Part shown: positions 12,009 through 16,200 of the stretch, one piece after another
Position numbering within the stretch: position 1 is the first letter of the stretch
How the letters are laid out: each line of letters starts with the position of its first letter
Made by a program: the position numbers and the translations under genes
The notes under the pieces: generated by a model
Seen by the model: the letters and a program-made list of their open reading frames with translations, nothing else
Database searches by the model: none
Told to the model about the DNA's origin: nothing
NCBI GenBank assembly: GCA_964383715.1
Contig: CAYLHU010000011.1
Location: forward strand, 1 to 16,200
Source of the DNA: CAYLHU01 sp964383715
GTDB lineage: Bacteria > Patescibacteriota > Minisyncoccia > Minisyncoccales > CG1-02-41-26
Length of the DNA stretch: 16,200 nt
Direction of reading: 5' to 3'

Positions 12009-13646
12009 ATGGCTAAACAAATCAAATATTCAGAGTCGGCTCGCCGAAGTTTAAAAGCAGGAGTCGATAAAATATCCAACGCCGTTAAGGTCACCTTAGG
12101 ACCTAAGGGGCGAAATGTTGTTTTGGACAAAGGTTTTGGCCCTCCAACTATCACTAATGATGGCGTCAGTATCGCCAAAGAGATTGAATTGAAAGACAAG
12201 GTTGAAAACTTGGGAGCCGAAATTATTAAAGAAATTGCTTCAAAAACAAACGAAGCGGCTGGTGACGGGACAACAACAGCGGTTGTTTTGTCTCAGGCCT
12301 TGATTGCCGAGGGGCTGAAAAATGTCACGGCCGGAGCGGACCCTTTGGCTTTAAGAAAAGGGATTGAAAAGGCATCTAATGCTGTTGTTCAAGAGTTGAA
12401 AAGATTATCTAAAAAAATAGCCGGCAAAGAAGAAATTGCCCAAGTGGCGACAATTTCAGCCGAGGATAAGGAAATGGGCAACCTGATAGCCGAAGTTATA
12501 AAGGAAGCCGGAGAAAATGGAGTGGTGACTGTCGAAGAGTCGAAAACATTTGGTCTTTCTAAGGAAGTTGTCAAGGGAATGCAATTTGACAAAGGTTATG
12601 TTTCCCCTTATATGGTGACTGACCCGGAAAAAATGGAATCTGTTTTAGAAGACCCTTATATTTTGATTACTGACAAGAAAATTTCGTCTATTCAAGATAT
12701 TTTACCTGTTTTGGAAAAAGTTGCCAAAGTTGGCAGAAAAGAAGTTGTAATTATTGCCGACGAAATTGAAGGTGACGCATTGGCAACATTAGTGGTTAAT
12801 AAATTGAGGGGGGTCTTAAATGTTTTGGCTGTGAAAGCGCCCGGATTTGGGGATAGGCGAAAAGACATATTGGAAGATATTGCTATTGTGACCGGTGGGC
12901 AGGTAATTTCTGAAGAGAAGGGAATAAAATTAGAAAGTACGGAATTAAGTTCTTTAGGCAACGCCCGAAAAGTTGTCTCTACTAAAGAAAACACAACTAT
13001 AATAAACGGGAAGGGTTCGAAAGAAAGTGTTGAAAAAAGAGTTAACCAATTAAGAAAAGAGATTTCTCTTTGCACTTCTGATTTTGATAAAGAAAAACTC
13101 CAAGAAAGATTAGGGAAATTATCGGGAGGAGTGGCGATTATTAAAGTTGGAGCTCCGACCGAGGTTGAACAAAAAGCTCGTCAACACAAAGCGGAAGACG
13201 CTTTATCGGCAACAAAAGCGGCAATAGAGGAAGGGATTGTCCCCGGTGGGGGGGTGGCTCTTTTAAGAGCTTCTTCTGTGTTAGATGAAATGAAATTAAA
13301 GGGTGATGAAAAAACAGGGCTTTTGATTTTGAAAAAGGCGCTCCAAGAACCTCTTAAAATAATCGCTGAAAATTCTGGAGCCGAAGGGTCAGTAGTGGTA
13401 GAGGAGGTTAAAAAGGGCAAAAATAATTATGGTTTTAACGCTCAAGAGTTAAAGTATGAGGACTTAATGCAAGCAGGGATAGTAGACCCTACTAAGGTCG
13501 TTAGGTCGGCTTTGGAAAACGCTGTTTCTGGAGCAGCTATGCTTTTGACGACTGAATCTGTGGTAACTGACTTGCCCGATGAAGAAAAAGAAAAAAGTCC
13601 TGATATGTCAAGAATGGGAGGGGGAATGTCCGGAATGGACTATTAA
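12009..13646 (+). CDS. groEL: Chaperonin GroEL
   Basis: A 545-residue, full-length group I chaperonin subunit forming the ATP-driven double ring. The signature elements are present: VTLGPKGRNVVLDKGFGPPTITNDG (28-52), the nucleotide-site GDGTTTA (85-91, catalytic Asp86), the apical-domain region GYVSPYMVTDPEKM, KAPGFGDRRKDILEDIA, and EGIVPGGGVALLRA. The C-terminus ends in GGGMSGMDY, a short version of the usual GGM tail. It follows groES by 153 bp of repeat-rich spacer and has no SD, so it is presumably translated from the groES transcript. A terminator lies 29 bp after the stop. Confidence 0.98.
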   Translation: MAKQIKYSESARRSLKAGVDKISNAVKVTLGPKGRNVVLDKGFGPPTITNDGVSIAKEIELKDKVENLGAEIIKEIASKTNEAAGDGTTTAVVLSQALIAEGLKNVTAGADPLALRKGIEKASNAVVQELKRLSKKIAGKEEIAQVATISAEDKEMGNLIAEVIKEAGENGVVTVEESKTFGLSKEVVKGMQFDKGYVSPYMVTDPEKMESVLEDPYILITDKKISSIQDILPVLEKVAKVGRKEVVIIADEIEGDALATLVVNKLRGVLNVLAVKAPGFGDRRKDILEDIAIVTGGQVISEEKGIKLESTELSSLGNARKVVSTKENTTIINGKGSKESVEKRVNQLRKEISLCTSDFDKEKLQERLGKLSGGVAIIKVGAPTEVEQKARQHKAEDALSATKAAIEEGIVPGGGVALLRASSVLDEMKLKGDEKTGLLILKKALQEPLKIIAENSGAEGSVVVEEVKKGKNNYGFNAQELKYEDLMQAGIVDPTKVVRSALENAVSGAAMLLTTESVVTDLPDEEKEKSPDMSRMGGGMSGMDY

Positions 13647-13674
13647 ACCTGTTTATCCGAATGTTATTTGAAAT

Positions 13675-13702
13675 CCCCGCTATTGTTTATGCGGGGGTTT
13701 TT
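13675..13702 (+). terminator. Intrinsic terminator of groES-groEL
   Basis: CCCCGC (13675-13680) pairs with GCGGGG (13691-13696), followed by GTTTTT. The TATAAT at 13705-13710 with TTGTTT at 13683-13688 (16-bp spacer) may be the next gene's promoter. Confidence 0.9.
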
Positions 13703-13740
13703 GATATAATAAATCTGTAATAATTAGACATTTTATTTAT

Positions 13741-14271
13741 ATGTTTTGTCCATCTTGTAAAATTGAATTGAATAAGACCATCTTTAATGAAGTGGAAATA
13801 GATTATTGTCCCAAATGTCTTGGGATTTGGTTTGACAAAGACAAATTAAGACAGGCGAAAGATGAGAAAGACAGGGATTTGAATTGGGTCGATATTGACC
13901 TTTGGCAGGACGAAAAAAAGTTTAAGGTTTCTCAAAGCCGAAAGGTTTGTCCTTCTTGTTCAGTTCCTCTCTACGAAGTTAAATATGGCGATTCTAAAAT
14001 ATCGGTTGATGTTTGTAATCTTTGCGAGGGGATTTGGTTAGACAGAGGAGAGTTCAAGGAGATTGTAGATTATCTTAGGCGGAAAGGGAAATATGAGATT
14101 GTTAATAATTATTTTAAGAATTTAGCTAAGGAGGGAATGGAGATATTTACCGGGCCTGAAAGTTTTAAATCCGAAATTGGTGATTTTTTAACTATTTGGA
14201 AACTTTTGAAATATAAAATTGAAGGTCGTTATTCAATAATCAGTAAATTAATTTCAACTTTCCCAAAATAA
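13741..14271 (+). CDS. Double TFIIB-type zinc-ribbon protein
   Basis: A 176-residue protein with two zf-TFIIB-type ribbons. The first is CPSC (C3, C6) with YCPKCLGIWFD (C23, C26). The second is CPSC (C70, C73) with VCNLCEGIWLDRGE (C92, C95). The C-P-x-C...C-x2-C-x-G-x-W-x-D pattern is diagnostic of the family. The C-terminal 75 residues are helical and basic, without a recognised domain. The family is widespread, but its molecular role is not established; zinc-dependent protein or nucleic-acid contact is plausible. There is no SD, and a possible promoter overlaps the groEL terminator. It is followed by a REP-like inverted repeat and then lemA. Confidence 0.85.
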   Translation: MFCPSCKIELNKTIFNEVEIDYCPKCLGIWFDKDKLRQAKDEKDRDLNWVDIDLWQDEKKFKVSQSRKVCPSCSVPLYEVKYGDSKISVDVCNLCEGIWLDRGEFKEIVDYLRRKGKYEIVNNYFKNLAKEGMEIFTGPESFKSEIGDFLTIWKLLKYKIEGRYSIISKLISTFPK

Positions 14272-14274
14272 ATA

Positions 14275-14319
14275 TGACGGGGTTAGACCCCGTCAGTATG
14301 ATTGGGTTAGACCCCGTCA
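14275..14319. repeat. REP-like inverted and direct repeat
   Basis: TGACGGGG-TTAGA-CCCCGTCA (14275-14295) is a perfect 8-bp-stem hairpin. GGGTTAGACCCCGTCA recurs 24 bp later at 14304-14319. It is GC-rich in an AT-rich spacer. There is no U-tract. Confidence 0.75.
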
Positions 14320-14378
14320 TATATTCACTTTGGGTAAAGCGATAAAGGTCGTCCGAAAAAATAATAAAAATTAATTAT

Positions 14379-14933
14379 ATGTCAATTATCTACATAATTT
14401 TAATTATAATCGTTTTAGTCGCCCTGTGGGTAGGCGGGACCTATAATGGACTCATAGTAAAGAAAAATAGGGGGAAGGAGGCCTGGTCTGATATTGATGT
14501 CCAACTGAAAAGACGATATAACTTAATTCCTAATTTGGTCTCGGCGGTTAAGGGTTATGCCTCTCATGAAAAAGATGTTTTAGAGAGAGTGACCGAAGCT
14601 CGGACAAGGGCGATGGGAGCCCAAAAAGTGGAAGAAAAAGTTAAAGCTGAAAACGCTTTGAGCGATACCTTAAAATCCCTTTTTGCCGTTTCGGAAAATT
14701 ACCCCGATTTAAAGGCCTCTCAAAATTTCTTGGAATTACAAAGAGAGCTTCGCGACACCGAAGATAAGATTCAAGCATCAAGGAGATTTTACAATGGCAA
14801 TGTCCGCGACTTGAATATCAGAATTGAAAGTTTTCCTTCTAACATAATTGCCCGGTTGTTTAACTTCAAGAAAATGGAATTGTTTGAAATAGGAGAAGCC
14901 GAAGTACGAGAAACCCCTCGTGTAAATTTCTAA
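14379..14933 (+). CDS. lemA: LemA family protein
   Basis: A 184-residue, full-length LemA. One N-terminal membrane helix (about residues 3-22) is followed by the conserved YNGLIVKKNRGKEAWSDIDVQLKRRYNLIPNLVSAVKGYASHE and an alpha-helical bundle including FLELQRELRDTEDKIQASRRFYNGNVRDLN, FPSNIIARLFNF and the C-terminal FEI. The topology puts the short N-terminus outside and the bundle in the cytoplasm by family precedent. The biochemical function is not established. It lies 168 bp before htpX, a very common pairing that suggests a role in membrane-protein quality control. There is no SD before the ATG. Confidence 0.95.
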   Translation: MSIIYIILIIIVLVALWVGGTYNGLIVKKNRGKEAWSDIDVQLKRRYNLIPNLVSAVKGYASHEKDVLERVTEARTRAMGAQKVEEKVKAENALSDTLKSLFAVSENYPDLKASQNFLELQRELRDTEDKIQASRRFYNGNVRDLNIRIESFPSNIIARLFNFKKMELFEIGEAEVRETPRVNF

Positions 14934-15101
14934 TTTCTAATATCTAATCAAATCCCAAGTGTTAGCGAAGGTAGAAAAGAAGAGAATCTTCTTTGACCCT
15001 AATTTTTAAATGTTTAATATCTAATTATTCTTTAGGTGTTTTGTCGTTAGACATTGGTTGTTGATTAGAATAATTAGAAATTAGGTTAATTAGTCATTCT
15101 T
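14934..15101. repeat. AT-rich repeat spacer before htpX
   Basis: It contains the hairpin AAAGAAGA-GAA-TCTTCTTT (14976-14994). It also contains ATTAGGTTAATTAGTCATT (15080-15098), the exact reverse complement of a 19-bp stretch after groES. TTAGACATTGG and GATTAGAATAATTAGAAATTA match the groEL upstream spacer. No gene is seen. Confidence 0.65.
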
Positions 15102-16001
15102 ATGACCTTATATTCTCAAGCAGATTCTAATATTCGCAGAACTTGGTTTTTAGTGAGCGGTTTTTTGATTTTTATTATTTTTCTTGGTTGGCTTTTTAGT
15201 TATTTACTTGATAGTCCGGTAATTCTGATTATTGCCGTGATTATCAGTGTTTCAATGAGTTTTGGTAGTTATTGGTATTCCGACAAGTTGGTTTTGGCAA
15301 AAACCAAAGCTCAACCCATAAAAAAAGAGGATAATCCAGAACTTTATCGCTTAGTTGAAAATCTTTGTATCACGGCTGGGATTCCCTTGCCTAGAATTTA
15401 TATTTTGCCCGAAGAACAACCAAACGCCTTTGCCACCGGTCGGGATAAAGACCACGCGGTCATCGCAGTCACGGTCGGGCTTTTGGAGAAATTGGAAAGA
15501 GCTGAATTAGAAGGAGTAATCGCCCATGAATTATCCCACATTGGGAATAAAGATATGCTTCTTCAAACAATGACAGTTATTTTGGTGGGGACGATAGCTA
15601 TGGTTTCCAATTTGTTTTTAAGAGTGAGTTTTTATGGAGGGATGGGGAAAAGGGATTCTAAGGGGAATAGTGGTATTATTCTTTTAATTTTAGGGTTAGT
15701 GGCGGCTATCTTAGCTCCTTTGGCTGCCTCAATGATTCGCTTGGCTATTTCCCGGAAAAGGGAGTTTTTAGCCGATGCTTCAGGAGCATTATTGACTAGA
15801 TATCCGGAGGGGCTGGCTCGGGCCTTGGAGAAAATAACCTCCGATCAAACTCCAATCAATCGGGTTGACAATTCTGTGGCCCATCTCTTTATTGCTTCTC
15901 CTTTTCGGGGTAAGCAGTCCAAAAAATGGTTCACAAAGTTATTCTTAACTCATCCGCCAGTAGAAGAAAGAATAAAGGTCTTGAGAGGAATGAAGATCTA
16001 A
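15102..16001 (+). CDS. htpX: Membrane zinc metalloprotease HtpX
   Basis: A 299-residue M48 protease that degrades misfolded membrane proteins. Two N-terminal membrane helices (about 15-36 and 39-58) lead into the catalytic region. The zinc motif HELSH is at 142-146 in VIAHELSHIGNKDM. The third ligand is E221 in SRKREFLADASGA. Two more hydrophobic helices (about 152-174 and 190-213) lie between them. The C-terminus HPPVEERIKVLRGM is typical of the family. The ATG at 15102 has no SD. It is probably co-transcribed with lemA. A 7-bp repeat tract, and not an obvious terminator, follows. Confidence 0.96.
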   Translation: MTLYSQADSNIRRTWFLVSGFLIFIIFLGWLFSYLLDSPVILIIAVIISVSMSFGSYWYSDKLVLAKTKAQPIKKEDNPELYRLVENLCITAGIPLPRIYILPEEQPNAFATGRDKDHAVIAVTVGLLEKLERAELEGVIAHELSHIGNKDMLLQTMTVILVGTIAMVSNLFLRVSFYGGMGKRDSKGNSGIILLILGLVAAILAPLAASMIRLAISRKREFLADASGALLTRYPEGLARALEKITSDQTPINRVDNSVAHLFIASPFRGKQSKKWFTKLFLTHPPVEERIKVLRGMKI

Positions 16002-16006
16002 AAGTG

Positions 16007-16076
16007 AATTTTCAATTTTCAATTCTCAATTCTCAATTCTCAATTCTCAATTATTAATTATTAATTATCAATAATA
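16007..16076. repeat. Heptanucleotide tandem repeat, about 10 units
   Basis: Consecutive 7-mers from 16007: AATTTTC x2, AATTCTC x4, AATTATT x2, AATTATC, AATAATA. It lies between htpX and tRNA-Ser. It could vary in copy number by slippage. Confidence 0.85.
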
Positions 16077-16099
16077 GATGATTGTTTACAATCATCTAT
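16074..16099. promoter_or_regulatory. Perfect 26-bp palindrome just upstream of tRNA-Ser
   Basis: ATAGATGATTGT (16074-16085), TT, ACAATCATCTAT (16088-16099). It ends 2 nt before the tRNA 5' end. There is no U-tract. It may act as an RNA processing hairpin or a protein-binding site. Confidence 0.65.
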
Positions 16100-16101
16100 C
16101 T

Positions 16102-16188
16102 GGAGGGGTGCCGGAGTGGTTTAACGGAGCGGCTTGGAAAGCCGTGTCGGTTTCCGCCCCGTGAGTTCGAATCTCACCTCCTCCGCCA
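16102..16188 (+). tRNA. tRNA-Ser (anticodon GGA)
   Basis: The acceptor GGAGGGG (16102-16108) pairs with CTCCTCC (16178-16184), with one wobble. Discriminator G at 16185 and CCA encoded at 16186-16188. The anticodon loop TTGGAAA gives GGA, decoding UCC/UCU. A long class II variable arm and the T arm GTGAGTTCGAATCTCAC are present. Unlike tRNA-Leu at 4518, CCA is genomic. Confidence 0.95.
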
Positions 16189-16200
16189 ATTTTCAGAATT

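Overview
The window looks like a chromosomal segment of an ultra-small bacterium of the Candidate Phyla Radiation (Patescibacteria, probably a Parcubacteria-like lineage). The reasons are an AT-rich background, dense single-copy housekeeping genes, AT-rich low-complexity spacers, a winged-helix/Cas2-like regulator of the kind common in that group, an extracytoplasmic solute-binding protein with no ABC partners, and housekeeping genes that mostly lack a Shine-Dalgarno (SD) sequence. This placement is inferred from gene content and style, not from a marker-gene tree.

Layout. (1) 1-831: a PaaX/Cas2-like regulator gene sits between two copies of a 30-bp palindrome, behind a 33-bp tandem repeat carrying three TATAAT boxes. 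(2) 841-1545: a lone membrane-protein gene with its own promoter and terminator lies between two copies of a dispersed hairpin repeat. (3) 1558-7761, minus strand: read in transcription order, a holin-family membrane protein, SecG, a solute-binding protein with an inserted peptidoglycan-binding domain, a degenerate cupin related to archaeal-type glucose-6-phosphate isomerase, tRNA-Leu(CAG), RNase J and TrpRS. The first five are tightly packed or overlapping. (4) 8010-11361, plus strand: four accessory-looking genes with promoters or structured leaders, SDs and terminators: a membrane protein, a DEDDh exonuclease-like protein of visibly higher GC, a coiled-coil/zinc-motif protein, and a YacP/Rae1-like NYN ribonuclease. 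(5) 11421-16188, plus strand: groES-groEL behind a consensus sigma-70 promoter, a double zinc-ribbon protein, LemA, HtpX and tRNA-Ser(GGA).

Two gene classes emerge. Core genes (trpS, rnj, secG, groES, groEL, lemA, htpX) start without a usable SD. The accessory genes have AAGG, GGAG, AAGGAGG or AGGG about 5 nt before ATG. Most also have a TTGACA promoter and an intrinsic terminator, so they look like self-contained expression cassettes. Several are bordered by members of one dispersed hairpin repeat, one of which is shared in inverted orientation between 841-902 and 8595-8674.

The best candidates for something undescribed are the palindrome-flanked Cas2-like regulator unit, the dispersed composite repeat bordering accessory cassettes, and the two leaders (8843-8911 and 9498-9612). 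In each of those leaders the loop of the hairpin next to the SD is complementary to sequence upstream. No CRISPR array, insertion sequence or prophage structural gene was seen.
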